A stretch of DNA of 64,000 nt from Planctomycetota bacterium (GTDB lineage: Bacteria > Planctomycetota > PLA2 > JAEUHO01). The position numbers were made by a program, and so were the translations under genes. The notes beneath the pieces were generated by a model that was given only the letters and a program-made list of their open reading frames with translations, did not search any database and was not told the DNA's origin. Positions 34,336-43,408 of the stretch are shown in pieces. The stretch covers positions 1 through 64,000 of the forward strand of contig JADZCA010000024.1 of the NCBI GenBank assembly GCA_020851795.1. Direction: 5' to 3'. Positions within the stretch are counted from its first letter, which is position 1. Each line of letters begins with the position of its first letter.

Positions 34336-37300
34336 CGTTGCTCCTCGTCCGGATTCGTGGATCCACCATGCGCGGACTCGTCACTGGTCGCCGATGTGCC
34401 GAAGAGGCCCGACCCCTCGGCAACCGCGGAGTCCAGAACCTTCCGCGTCCGAGGCTTGAGCGGCATCACGATGCCTCGCTTCGCGTACGGCCCAGCCAGG
34501 CGTTCCTGTTCGGCGCGCGCTCGGTTCAGTTCCAACAGCCGGGCCAGCACCTCGTCGCGCACGCCGTCGGGCCACCGGAGTCGGAAGGTCTCTCCCGGCG
34601 AGATTTCCCGTTCCGTCTCATCCTCTGGGATGAACTCGCACTGCGGGCGAAGATCCGCCCACCCGTATGCAGATAAAACGGCGTAGTCCATTTCAGCACG
34701 GAGTTCCCGGAGTCGGACGATGGCGGGACTGTCGTTGTGGGGATCGTGAAAAAGGTGATCGATCGCCGTGAGCCCATGACCGGGTGTCGCGAGCAAGGAA
34801 GAACGAGCGGCGTAATATTGCTCTCCGATTGAAGCAAGCGGCACGGCACGATCCCACTCGGGAGGGAACGGAAACGACTCGAAGCAATCACTTGGAACGT
34901 ACGCTAGGTTGTCACCGGCTGTTGTGGCAGAGAAAGTGCGAGCCCATGTCTCATGCAGACGCGATTGAAGCACCGCGAAAGCCGCCATTGAGTCCGCCAA
35001 GATGACAACCACCTTGTTGGAGAAGACAACATCAGATGGGTAGAACAAAAACGCCAAGGTGTTGCTGGACTCAGCGCACACTAAGACCTGCTTGAAGGCG
35101 CGAAGCCTCACTGTCAGTTCGTCAGCCGTATGAGAGAATCGCCACCACCTGCGCCTTTGCGTCAATGGGCGGACCTTGCTCTCTATGATCGAGAGTACCT
35201 TCGGGTAGCGACGGACCGTGTCCTCGTCCATTGTCGAGAAGTCGATGATCATTCTAGTCACGCGTGCCTCTGCGCTCGCGTTGAGTTCGCTTCCGCCGAC
35301 GTACCGCTTGATCACGTGGGCGTACCGCGGCTCTTCCGCCAAAATCGCCTGGGCCACACTCAACGGCGTCGTATCCGAACGCCCGTCTTCAAAAATGAAC
35401 CCCATCCCGCCTGGCTTGCACCCGAGGAACGCGCGATTGGCGTTTGCAGTTAGTCTTTCGGGGTCGTCGTCTCCACCGCGGGCGTAGAGAAAGGCAGTGA
35501 TGCGCTCCACGTGCTTCCCATCGAGCATCGGACGTACCGGCAGATTTCCCTTGGCGATATGGACGACGCTCACAATGACCGAGGCGGCGCCAGGCCATGG
35601 CATGCGGCGCCGAGCACAGAATATCGTTCCCCCGGCCGACCTGATCGGTCGAAGCGCCGATGCTCGGGTATCACCTTGCGAAATCGACTTGGTCGCGATC
35701 AATCCGAGTGCCCCTCGCTCGCGGAGCAACGCGAATCCGCGTCGGAAGAAGTACGCCACGAGGTCACACTTGCCACCGGCCCCCTCCCAGACGCGCCGCA
35801 ACCACGAGGGGTACTCACTTGCTGCTGAACGAGCGACCGTTGCTGTTCCGGCAAATGGTGGATTGCCCACTATAGCGTCGAATCCAGATGGGACCCGATC
35901 GAACACCTCTGGGAACTCCACGGACCAGTGGAACGGCGGTGTGCCGAGCGGTCCGTGCCGCAGTGCGACAACAGACTCGAGAAGTGCCGCCGGAATCGGC
36001 CCGCCTGCACCGCTCCATCCGTCGGCGACGTCTCGTAGTTCCTTCCGCCGATGCTCCCGCACTTTCGGGCTCTCGGCCGCGAAGAAAGCGGCGATCACGG
36101 CGTCACCCAGTGCCCGAGCCCGCATCTGCGCATGCTCCGATCGCTCATGGAGAGCACTCTGGTCACCCTTGCGGTCGTCTTCCATCTCGGCAAGCGCCTG
36201 TCGGGCAGCGGCAGCAGTCCGCTCGTCGCGCTTGAGGTCACGGAAGAGCGGGAGCGGCGCATCCTCTCCGCGCTCCCAGTGGAACTTCCCGATCTGCTCC
36301 AAGTCCAGGCCAACCAGCGAGTCCCCGTGCTTCAACGCATGGTCCACGAACGTGAATGCATGATCCCTGGCGAGCGTCACCAGCCAGACGGACAACTTCG
36401 CAAGGCTCACTGCGAACGGGTTTTTGTCCACGCCGTAGAGGCACCGCTGCGCCACGATCCGTTTGGCATACAGTAGTGGCGTCTCGTCGGCGGGAAGCCT
36501 CAGCGTCGCCCCATGCCGGTCCCAAGCCTCGACGACGCGCTCCGCCAGTTGCCGGCAAACCTCCACTAGAAACGCGCCCGACCCCATCGCCGGGTCGCAG
36601 ACCTTCAGCTCCAGGATCTGCTCGGCTGTGGGGTTCTCGCCCAGGCCTACCAGCACCGGGTCCAGCGTGGTCTGAACGATGGGCTTGGTGAGCGAACGCG
36701 GCGTGTAGTGCGAGCCCGAACGCCGGCGCTCCTCCCCGGGCTGGAGCACCAGCGCGCCCTTCGGGAGCACCCGCGGCGTGCGGGGCGATACACGTCGCTC
36801 GACCGCGGCCAGCACACCCTCCGGCGTCGTCGCCTCGCGCAGGGCCGCGGCGGCCTTCGCCGGAAGTTCGCAGAGCGCATGCTCCTCTAGCCACTTCACG
36901 CGTTCACGCGCCGGTCGGGCGAGAAGTGCGGCAACATCGAAGAACACGAAGCCCGGGCTCCCCTTGCGGCTGAACTTGAGCGCGAGGGCAGGCCCCTCCA
37001 TGCGCTCGACCACGTAGCCCATCATGGCCTCGTAGACCGAGCCGATCTGTTCTACGTCCAGCGAGCGGTAGGAGAGCCGCTCGCCATCCAGGATGAGCAG
37101 ACTCTGGAGCACCCGGTGGACGCAACCGTCGGGGACGTGCGGCGCCTCGATGCGCTGGGCGCGCTCATGCCGGGTCCCGCGCGCGCGGCCTTCGAGGAAC
37201 GGGTAGGCGTCGGGGTCGAACAACTGTCCCTTGCGGGCCGGGAGCCGCAGCAGCTGGTGACCGCCACCGTGGTAGACCACGCGGAAGAGGGCCAGCAGCG

Positions 37301-38345
37301 AGGCCCACGCCCCATAGCGATGGTCCATCGTGTCGGGGTTCGCCCCCTGGTCATCGCGCAACCGGCGCGCGAGGCCCGCCACCGAGTAGTTCCGAACCCA
37401 GACGGGATCGTCGGGCAGCAAGCCCTGGTCCTCGGCGTACAGGAGGAACACGAGCCGCATGAGGGTCGTGAGCAGCCCGCCGTAGATGTGCTCGCGCTCC
37501 TCCGAGGTCGCGGCGTGGAGCAGCGAGCCCTCCTTCACCACGTCCGCCTCCTGGAATCCCCGCAGCAGTTCCCACAGCGCTCCCAGCACCTGCTCGGAGA
37601 GCTTGTTCGAGACTTCGTTCTGGAAGTTCCGACTGTCGGCCAGCACCTCCGCCAGGCTCTTCCCCGGGGGCGCGTTGAACACGGCTCCCTCGCGGAGCAG
37701 CATGTGGAAAGCCGCCAAGATCGGTCGTCCCCCGACCTCGGTCATGGCCTGGATGGGGAAGGTCAGGTGGCCGGAGGTCTGGTGCTCAGGCACGTAGACC
37801 ATTCGGATCGCCAGCCCGTTGGTGAGCAGGCCGATCCGCACGCCCGAGTCGCTCAGGAGCCGCTCGAACTTGGCCTCGGGGCTCGTGTGCCAGCCGGGTC
37901 CCGAGGTCTCGGCGGGGGGCTCGTCGAAGTTCTGCCCCAGCGCGATCTGCTGGATCAGCAGCAGGGCGCGCTCCGGCGCGCCTGGCTCCTGGGCCGCCCA
38001 GGTGGGGCGCAGCACCTCGCCGTAGTTCGGAAGCGCCACGTCAAAGGTGGATGGAAGGTCGCCCCACCCGCCGGGGCCGAGGAGATCGTCGCGCCGCCAG
38101 CCGAGCACGTGCTCTAGCAGCCGCGTAAGGTCGAGCGCGTGCGCGGGCGAGTCCTCCCCGCCGCGCGCCGCATCACCATCGGGGCGTCCTACCACCTCGA
38201 GCAGCCGTTCCTGCAATTCGACGGCGCTCTCGATCGGCACCAGCCCCGCCTTCTCCAGGGCTGGCGGCGAAACGACCAGGCCCACGGGCTGGAGCAGGCC
38301 CAGCCAAGCACGGTGGATCTCGAGGAGGCGACTGTCGGTGGGCAT
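34332..38345 (-). CDS. drmMI: DISARM class 1 adenine methyltransferase DrmMI
   Basis: A 1337-residue Eco57I-like N6-adenine methylase that marks host DNA as self. S-adenosylmethionine motif I is VCDPAMGSGAFLVEVCRQ near residue 585, and the catalytic motif IV is VGNPPFAG near 826. The C-terminal 300 residues form the target recognition region (SELNASAEARVTRMIIDFST). Codons between about 34600 and 35700, which encode that region, are visibly lower in GC than the rest, suggesting mosaic replacement of the recognition domain. The gene starts five bases after the drmD stop. The methylase places the system in class 1 DISARM. Confidence 0.9.
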   Translation of the reverse strand: MPTDSRLLEIHRAWLGLLQPVGLVVSPPALEKAGLVPIESAVELQERLLEVVGRPDGDAARGGEDSPAHALDLTRLLEHVLGWRRDDLLGPGGWGDLPSTFDVALPNYGEVLRPTWAAQEPGAPERALLLIQQIALGQNFDEPPAETSGPGWHTSPEAKFERLLSDSGVRIGLLTNGLAIRMVYVPEHQTSGHLTFPIQAMTEVGGRPILAAFHMLLREGAVFNAPPGKSLAEVLADSRNFQNEVSNKLSEQVLGALWELLRGFQEADVVKEGSLLHAATSEEREHIYGGLLTTLMRLVFLLYAEDQGLLPDDPVWVRNYSVAGLARRLRDDQGANPDTMDHRYGAWASLLALFRVVYHGGGHQLLRLPARKGQLFDPDAYPFLEGRARGTRHERAQRIEAPHVPDGCVHRVLQSLLILDGERLSYRSLDVEQIGSVYEAMMGYVVERMEGPALALKFSRKGSPGFVFFDVAALLARPARERVKWLEEHALCELPAKAAAALREATTPEGVLAAVERRVSPRTPRVLPKGALVLQPGEERRRSGSHYTPRSLTKPIVQTTLDPVLVGLGENPTAEQILELKVCDPAMGSGAFLVEVCRQLAERVVEAWDRHGATLRLPADETPLLYAKRIVAQRCLYGVDKNPFAVSLAKLSVWLVTLARDHAFTFVDHALKHGDSLVGLDLEQIGKFHWERGEDAPLPLFRDLKRDERTAAAARQALAEMEDDRKGDQSALHERSEHAQMRARALGDAVIAAFFAAESPKVREHRRKELRDVADGWSGAGGPIPAALLESVVALRHGPLGTPPFHWSVEFPEVFDRVPSGFDAIVGNPPFAGTATVARSAASEYPSWLRRVWEGAGGKCDLVAYFFRRGFALLRERGALGLIATKSISQGDTRASALRPIRSAGGTIFCARRRMPWPGAASVIVSVVHIAKGNLPVRPMLDGKHVERITAFLYARGGDDDPERLTANANRAFLGCKPGGMGFIFEDGRSDTTPLSVAQAILAEEPRYAHVIKRYVGGSELNASAEARVTRMIIDFSTMDEDTVRRYPKVLSIIESKVRPLTQRRRWWRFSHTADELTVRLRAFKQVLVCAESSNTLAFLFYPSDVVFSNKVVVILADSMAAFAVLQSRLHETWARTFSATTAGDNLAYVPSDCFESFPFPPEWDRAVPLASIGEQYYAARSSLLATPGHGLTAIDHLFHDPHNDSPAIVRLRELRAEMDYAVLSAYGWADLRPQCEFIPEDETEREISPGETFRLRWPDGVRDEVLARLLELNRARAEQERLAGPYAKRGIVMPLKPRTRKVLDSAVAEGSGLFGTSATSDESAHGGSTNPDEEQR

Positions 38346-38349
38346 GGCG

Positions 38350-41300
38350 CTAGCGCGACACGGGCCAGAGGTAGACGACGCCCACCGGCTCCACCCGCTC
38401 TGCTCGCACGTCGTAGGAGGTGCGAATGCGGGCGGGTTCGCTCTCGACCTCCTTCTCCAGTTGCGCCAATCGCTTGGGCCAGTAGCTGCGGTCCGCTTCG
38501 AGTTGACGGCGATCGCCCTCGCCGAAGTCCAGCGTGAACTGGGCGTAGTCGCGGTCTACTTCCGCAGCGCGGGCGCGGATGCGCTTCTGCGAGTCGAGCA
38601 AGATGCGCCGCATCTCCCTCGCCTCCCGCTCGCCGCGCTCGCCGAGTTCGCGCCGGGCGGTCGCCGACACCGCCTCGGCGCGCTTCTCGAGCGCCCCCCG
38701 CAGGTCGGCCACGTCGTTGGCCACGCCAGCTAGGAGCATCGCGCGGATCGTCTCCGGCACCTCGCGCAGGCGCGGCGTGGCCAAGGCCTCGTCCAGCAGT
38801 CGGTGGACCTCGCTCGTCTCGCCCACGCCGAGCGAGCGCAACTTGCGTCGCCCGCGCGCGGCGGGGTCCTCCCAGTCGGCAGCGACCGTGATCACCTGGT
38901 CGTGGAGCCGCGCGGCGTGTTCCCCGTAGAGGGAGAGCCGCCCCAAGACGAGCACACGGGGGACAGGGTCCTCCGTGCGGACGAGGCAGACGCGCTTCAG
39001 GTCGTGCGTGACGAACCCTTGCGCGAGGAATCGGCCCAGCAGGCGCTTCACGAGCCGGTGCTCGAGGTGCAGGTGCACCACCTCGCCGTCCAGGTTGCGC
39101 GGGTCGCGGAACACGACCGGCCGGATGGGCGCGTCGCGCCGCCACTCGGCCTCGCTCTGGCCCTTCTTCCGCGGGACGCGCAGCGTGTCGAGCGTCGCGG
39201 ACCAGGTCGGGTCCACGTTCGGACGGCCGTGGAGGTGCGGGAGGACGTAGCGCGCCGTGTCCGGGTCGAAGGCATTGGAAGGCGACGCCAACGCCTCCAG
39301 TTCAGTCCCTGCGGTGGCCAGCAACGCGGCCGAGAGCGCGTCCTTGAAGTGACGCACGTCGAGCCCGATCCAGTCCTTGGCCTCGCGTAGCATTCCGCCC
39401 AGCACGGTGAGTTGCTCACGGAGCTTCGCGTGCCGATTCCGAAGCGCCTCGAGCTCCTCCCTCACGATCGCCTGGGATCCGTTGGCCTCGGCGGCGCTGG
39501 CATCCAGGCGCTCGAGCCGGTCACGCAGGGCGGATTCCTCGTCGTGACGGATACCGCGCTCGAGAAGGCCCTCCACCTTGCGGCTGACGACGGGCGTCAG
39601 GCTGCCCAGTTCCTCATGGATCAACGCGATCTTCCGGACGAGCACATCGAGCACGCGGTCCTCGGCCCGCCCGGGAAGCACGAAGTAGCGGCACCAGACG
39701 TCTTGGGCCCGCTGCAGTTGGCGGTCGATGCGCCCGTTTCTCTGCTCCATGCGGCTCGGATTCCACGGCACATCGAAGTGCAGCAGGTCCGCGCAGTGAT
39801 TCTGGAGGTTCACGCCCTCCCGAGCCGCGTCGGTGGCGATCAGAATGCGCAGCGGGTGGTGGGCAGGGTCGGCATTGAACGCCGCCTTGATCGCCTCGCG
39901 GCGCTCCTCTCCCATGCCGCCATGGAACGCCCCGAGGCGCGCAGCGCCGCGGTCGGAGGACTCGAGGGCCGATTCGAGTTGCGTTTCGAGGTAGCGCTTC
40001 GTGTCCGTGTACTCCGTGAAGATCAACAGGCGGCGCTCGTTCCAACGCGCGCCGGGTGCGCCCAAGTCCGGGCACTGGTTGGCACGAATCCAGCCGAGCA
40101 GCCAGCGAATGCGGGCGTCGGGTTGGTAACGCGCTTCGCCGGCGATGGCCGCCATCTGGTCCAGCACCTTGAGTTCGGCGGCCAGGCTCGCGGCGACCCC
40201 ACCGGTGGCGGCGCTGGCGGAGGCGAGCTTGGCGTCCTCCTCGGCCTCCACCTCGGCCTCGGGGAGGTCAGACCGGACATCGTCGCGCCCCGGCGGTTCC
40301 AGCAGCAGCAACAGGCCCTGCAGGTCGGGCTCGGCCGGCGCCTCGGCCGTCGCCCGCACGACGCTCTTGCGATGGATGGCCAGGGTCCGCGCGAAGGCGT
40401 CGATGGAGGACAGCAGCCGCTTCTGGAGCGAGGTGTGGACGAGCATGGCGGCGGCTCGCCGCCGCTTCTCGGCCGCCTCGAGACGCCTCTCGGTCAGTCG
40501 CCGGTACTCGGCCAGCAGGGTCGAGAGGATCAACTCCGGCGCCGTGGGCGGCACGTCCTTCAGCACGACCGGCTCGACGTGACGCCGGGGGAATTCCTCG
40601 CCCACCTCGCGCAGGTCCTGCTTCAGGCGTCGCACCATCACGTCGTCGAGCAACTTCGGACTCTTGACGGGCACGCCCCGGCAGAAACGCTGCGGGTCTA
40701 GCACCTCCAGCAGCGCCGCGAAGCTGTTGGAGTGCCCGTTGTGCGGGGTGGCCGAGAGGAACAGCCGGTGCTCGAACAGCGGCGCCACGTCGCGCACGGC
40801 CTGCGTGAGGTGCGAGTCGATCGCGTAGAGCGAGCCGCTCGCCGGCGCGGCGTTGTGGGCTTCGTCCAGAATCAAGATGGCCTCGTGCGCGAAGGCCCCG
40901 AGCCAGGAGCGCAACGGCGCGGCGTAGGCCTCGTCCCGAAGGAGCGCGTGGGAGAGGATGAATCGCGTGTGCGTGCTCCACGGGTTCACGGCGTAGCCAC
41001 GTTCCTCCCGCGTGCGGGCCACGAACGCGCGGTCATAGACAGCGAACGTGAGCCCGAAGCGCTGCTCCATCTCCTCCTTCCACTGCGTGACGACCGAGGG
41101 CGGGCAGCAGACCACGACGCGCCGGACGCGCTGGCGCATGATGAGTTCGCGCAGGATCAGCCCCGCCTCGATGGTCTTGCCCAGGCCCACGTCGTCGGCG
41201 ATGAACAGGTTGACCCGGGGCATCAGCAGGGCCTTGCGCAACGGCTCGAGCTGAAAGGCCTTGACCTCGATGCCTGCCCGGTAGGGCGCCTGGAAGAGCT

Positions 41301-41613
41301 TGGGGTCGGTGGCGGTGACGCAGTTCCAGCGCAGCGTGTTGAGGTAAGCCGAGAACAGCCGGGGGTCGTCGTAGCCCTTGCGCCCGGCCTCCGCCCAGGA
41401 GGCCCCAGGGTCGATGACCCGGGCGTCCAGTTCGTGATCCCAGAGGACCTCGAGGGGCTCGCCGATGGCGTCGTCGGCGAGGCAGGACAGCCTGACGAGC
41501 GGGCTCTCCCAGGGCTCGGTCCCGGGCTGCACGTCCTCCACGAGGTACTGCCGGCTGCGGACGTAGGCCACCGCCCCGCGGGTCAGTCCGATACCGCCTA
41601 GGTCTGTAGCCAC
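38350..41613 (-). CDS. drmD: DISARM SNF2-like helicase DrmD
   Basis: A 1087-residue SNF2-family ATPase that defines class 1 DISARM. Walker A IADDVGLGKTIEAGLILREL lies near residue 138, DEAHN near 248, SATPHNGH near 289, and the C-terminal motifs EYTDTKRYL, ATDAAREGVNLQNHCADLLH and QRNGRIDRQLQ follow. The C-terminal 350 residues are helical. It is the first gene of the operon: the GTG at 41613 has GGAGG about ten bases upstream. The remaining ten genes follow with gaps of at most 4 bases or short overlaps, so all probably share its promoter. Confidence 0.92.
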   Translation of the reverse strand: MATDLGGIGLTRGAVAYVRSRQYLVEDVQPGTEPWESPLVRLSCLADDAIGEPLEVLWDHELDARVIDPGASWAEAGRKGYDDPRLFSAYLNTLRWNCVTATDPKLFQAPYRAGIEVKAFQLEPLRKALLMPRVNLFIADDVGLGKTIEAGLILRELIMRQRVRRVVVCCPPSVVTQWKEEMEQRFGLTFAVYDRAFVARTREERGYAVNPWSTHTRFILSHALLRDEAYAAPLRSWLGAFAHEAILILDEAHNAAPASGSLYAIDSHLTQAVRDVAPLFEHRLFLSATPHNGHSNSFAALLEVLDPQRFCRGVPVKSPKLLDDVMVRRLKQDLREVGEEFPRRHVEPVVLKDVPPTAPELILSTLLAEYRRLTERRLEAAEKRRRAAAMLVHTSLQKRLLSSIDAFARTLAIHRKSVVRATAEAPAEPDLQGLLLLLEPPGRDDVRSDLPEAEVEAEEDAKLASASAATGGVAASLAAELKVLDQMAAIAGEARYQPDARIRWLLGWIRANQCPDLGAPGARWNERRLLIFTEYTDTKRYLETQLESALESSDRGAARLGAFHGGMGEERREAIKAAFNADPAHHPLRILIATDAAREGVNLQNHCADLLHFDVPWNPSRMEQRNGRIDRQLQRAQDVWCRYFVLPGRAEDRVLDVLVRKIALIHEELGSLTPVVSRKVEGLLERGIRHDEESALRDRLERLDASAAEANGSQAIVREELEALRNRHAKLREQLTVLGGMLREAKDWIGLDVRHFKDALSAALLATAGTELEALASPSNAFDPDTARYVLPHLHGRPNVDPTWSATLDTLRVPRKKGQSEAEWRRDAPIRPVVFRDPRNLDGEVVHLHLEHRLVKRLLGRFLAQGFVTHDLKRVCLVRTEDPVPRVLVLGRLSLYGEHAARLHDQVITVAADWEDPAARGRRKLRSLGVGETSEVHRLLDEALATPRLREVPETIRAMLLAGVANDVADLRGALEKRAEAVSATARRELGERGEREAREMRRILLDSQKRIRARAAEVDRDYAQFTLDFGEGDRRQLEADRSYWPKRLAQLEKEVESEPARIRTSYDVRAERVEPVGVVYLWPVSR

Positions 41614-41864
41614 GACGCCTGCGCCTCCATTCCCCCGAGAGGCACCGCCCGTGACCTATCGGCACGGGGCGACACCCAATCGGCGACTGCCAAGTCCTGA
41701 GGGAAACTGCTCGGCTGGCGATGCTACGGCGTTACGGTCGACCGGTCCAGACTCTGATCGTCGCCCGAGCACGGAAGTTGCGCGCCGGCAGGTGTGAAAC
41801 CGAGCGCTCGTGAGCGACTCTCAGGGGCCGCGGGCGAGCCAGTGCCCGCTCGTACGGTCCCGAG
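41614..41864 (-). promoter_or_regulatory. Upstream region of the defence operon, promoter presumed
   Basis: This 251-bp non-coding stretch lies between the terminase-like gene and drmD, both read on the minus strand. It is the only place a promoter for the 22-kb operon could sit unless transcription enters from the terminase side. I see no convincing -35/-10 pair and no strong terminator hairpin. The position is the evidence. Confidence 0.35.
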
Positions 41865-42377
41865 TCACACTTCCCGCCACCCGGTCCCGAAGTAGTAGTC
41901 GGCCGGTCTCGTCTCGTCGGCACAGACCTCGTCGGTCCGCAACCCGGCCCGCGCCGCCGGCGTCAGGCCGAACTCCCGCTCGAGTTGGAGGAGCGCGGCG
42001 GCGAGCGCGAGCTTCAGCTTCGCTTGGGGATACGTGGCGAAGCCCACGGGCCGGCCCTCGGCGCCGTTGGGGCCGGGTCGCCCGCGGACGACCCATACCT
42101 CGCCGTGCTTCGCGGTGAACTCGGCGCAGCGGCGGTACTGGCTCCAGAGGTCCGCGTACCGCGCGAGGGCGAACTGGTCCACGGCCGTGAGGACGCCGCT
42201 GGCGTGGAGCGTTTCGGCGTACTCGTCGAACACCTTCTTCGCGTCGTCCGAGAGCCACGCCGGGGCCGCGGGCTTCACGACCTTGGGCTGCGGCTCGTTC
42301 GAGTTCCGCTTCGCGCGCCACGAGCCGCGAAGGCGAAGGACGCGCGTCGGGGTCGGACGGGGACCGGGCTTGGGCAT
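41865..42377 (-). CDS. Phage terminase small subunit, P27 family-like
   Basis: A 170-residue protein starting MPKPGPRPTPTRVLRLRGSW, the basic start typical of P27-type terminase small subunits. It continues with PAWLSDDAKKVFDEYAETLH, LTAVDQFALARYADLWSQYR and a C-terminal QAKLKLALAAALLQLEREFG then LTPAARAGLR. These proteins recognise packaging sites on phage DNA. No large subunit, portal or capsid gene is nearby, so this is a phage remnant or a gene captured with its HNH partner. The frame is open upstream into the HNH gene because of a one-base slip there; the ATG at 42377 fits the family start. Confidence 0.8.
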   Translation of the reverse strand: MPKPGPRPTPTRVLRLRGSWRAKRNSNEPQPKVVKPAAPAWLSDDAKKVFDEYAETLHASGVLTAVDQFALARYADLWSQYRRCAEFTAKHGEVWVVRGRPGPNGAEGRPVGFATYPQAKLKLALAAALLQLEREFGLTPAARAGLRTDEVCADETRPADYYFGTGWREV

Positions 42378-42448
42378 GATGCGACTCCAGCTACTGGCCC
42401 ACGCGGCGGGTGCTGGAGGAGCCCGGCGGAAGCGGACAACTTGATCTT

Positions 42449-42781
42449 CTACCCCCGGCGGGGGACGGTCGGGCGCTGGCCACGGCCGCGCCACTGCCCC
42501 CGGTCGGGGCCGTCGCCGTCCCGGGGGCTGGGGGTGGCGTCGGGCGCCGCGGTCGCGAGGTCGTGCAGGTCCGCGGACGCCGCCCTGGCCCGTCCCGCGA
42601 ACAGGGCGTCCGCGGCGGCGAGCATTTCGAGGGCCCCCGGGGGGACGATGGCGGCCACCACCACCCCGCGGCGGGTCAGGACGACGTACTCGCCATCCGT
42701 GGCGACGCGACGGAGTGTCCCGGCGAGGTCGGCGCGGAACCGCCGCAGGGGTACTCGGGAGGGGGGGCGGAGGGGGGTCAC
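42449..42781 (-). CDS. Phd/YefM-type antitoxin
   Basis: A 110-residue protein whose first 60 residues (RRFRADLAGTLRRVATDGEY, VVLTRRGVVVAAIVPPGALE) have the prevent-host-death antitoxin pattern: a small domain that binds operator DNA and then neutralises a toxin through its C-terminal part. The C-terminal 50 residues are proline- and glycine-rich and look disordered. The ATG overlaps the end of the original HNH frame (ATGA). No toxin gene (RelE, Doc or PIN) lies next to it, so it may serve another purpose or be an orphan. Confidence 0.7.
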   Translation of the reverse strand: MTPLRPPSRVPLRRFRADLAGTLRRVATDGEYVVLTRRGVVVAAIVPPGALEMLAAADALFAGRARAASADLHDLATAAPDATPSPRDGDGPDRGQWRGRGQRPTVPRRG

Positions 42782-43259
42782 GGGGGACTTGTGTACGCAA
42801 GTAAGCCCGGAAGTACCGGCCCTGCAGGCCGATCTGTGGAGAACCCCCGATCTCGTGAAAATAGAGGCACGCCCCGCGCCCCGCCGTAGGCCGCCGAGGC
42901 GTGAGAGCTCGAGGTCCCCCCCCCCCCCCGGAGCGCCGCTCGGCCGCGTTCTTCAGGCCGTGGCACGGCCCGCAGATGGGCTGCAGGTTGGTGGGGTCGT
43001 ACGCGAGGTCGGGACGCACGCGCACGGCAACGACGTGGTCCACGGCCGTCGCGACCTCGGTGCGGCCGGCGGCCACGCACGCGCGGCAGAGCGGCTCGTT
43101 GCGCAGGACCTGGGCGCGGACCGCCTTCCACCGGGCGGACGAGACGACCGCGTCCTCGACACCACGGTCGGGGTCACCGCGACGGGCGCGGTTGTACTCC
43201 GCGTCGGCGTGGCGACGGGGGTGGAGGATCCGAGCGAGAGTGCGCGGCTTCGACGGCAT
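42778..43259 (-). pseudogene. HNH endonuclease with frameshift in a poly-C tract
   Basis: The N-terminal part from the ATG at 43259 (MPSKPRTLARILHPRR) through the HNH core (CRAC, VDHV, CGPCHGLKNAAERR) closely matches the intact copy at 2641-3066. After the core, a run of 14 C on the plus strand (42915-42928) replaces C7-A-C7 of the intact copy and is one base shorter. The reading frame therefore leaves the original one, which would have ended at 42778 with GTSSSHASAAYGGARG still recognisable, exactly overlapping the antitoxin start. The catalytic core is intact, so a longer altered protein could still be made. The tract could also be a slippage switch or a sequencing error. Confidence 0.7.
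42915..42928. repeat. Homopolymer of 14 C inside the HNH gene
   Basis: Fourteen consecutive C bases lie just after the HNH-core codons. The equivalent position in the copy at 2641-3066 is C7-A-C7 (15 bases). Long homopolymers are prone to slipped-strand changes in copy number and to sequencing errors. Confidence 0.85.
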
Positions 43260-43408
43260 GCTGCTGCCTTGGCTCGCGCCCGCTGGGATGAGCGCGCGAG
43301 GATCGTACCACAGCGCGACACGAGTGATGCCGACATGCACTGCCCGAGTCACGCCATTGCGTTACAGGACGGATCTCACTAGGGTTACCCGTCACGGAGA
43401 CGCCACCC

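Noticed and set aside
42449..42781. A complete toxin-antitoxin pair
   Set aside because: Only the antitoxin-like protein is present; neither neighbour resembles a RelE, Doc or PIN toxin.
41865..43352. A single 495-residue HNH-terminase fusion protein
   Set aside because: The continuous frame results from a one-base change in the C14 tract; the part between the HNH core and the terminase start is R/P/G-rich shadow sequence, and the antitoxin gene lies in another frame there.
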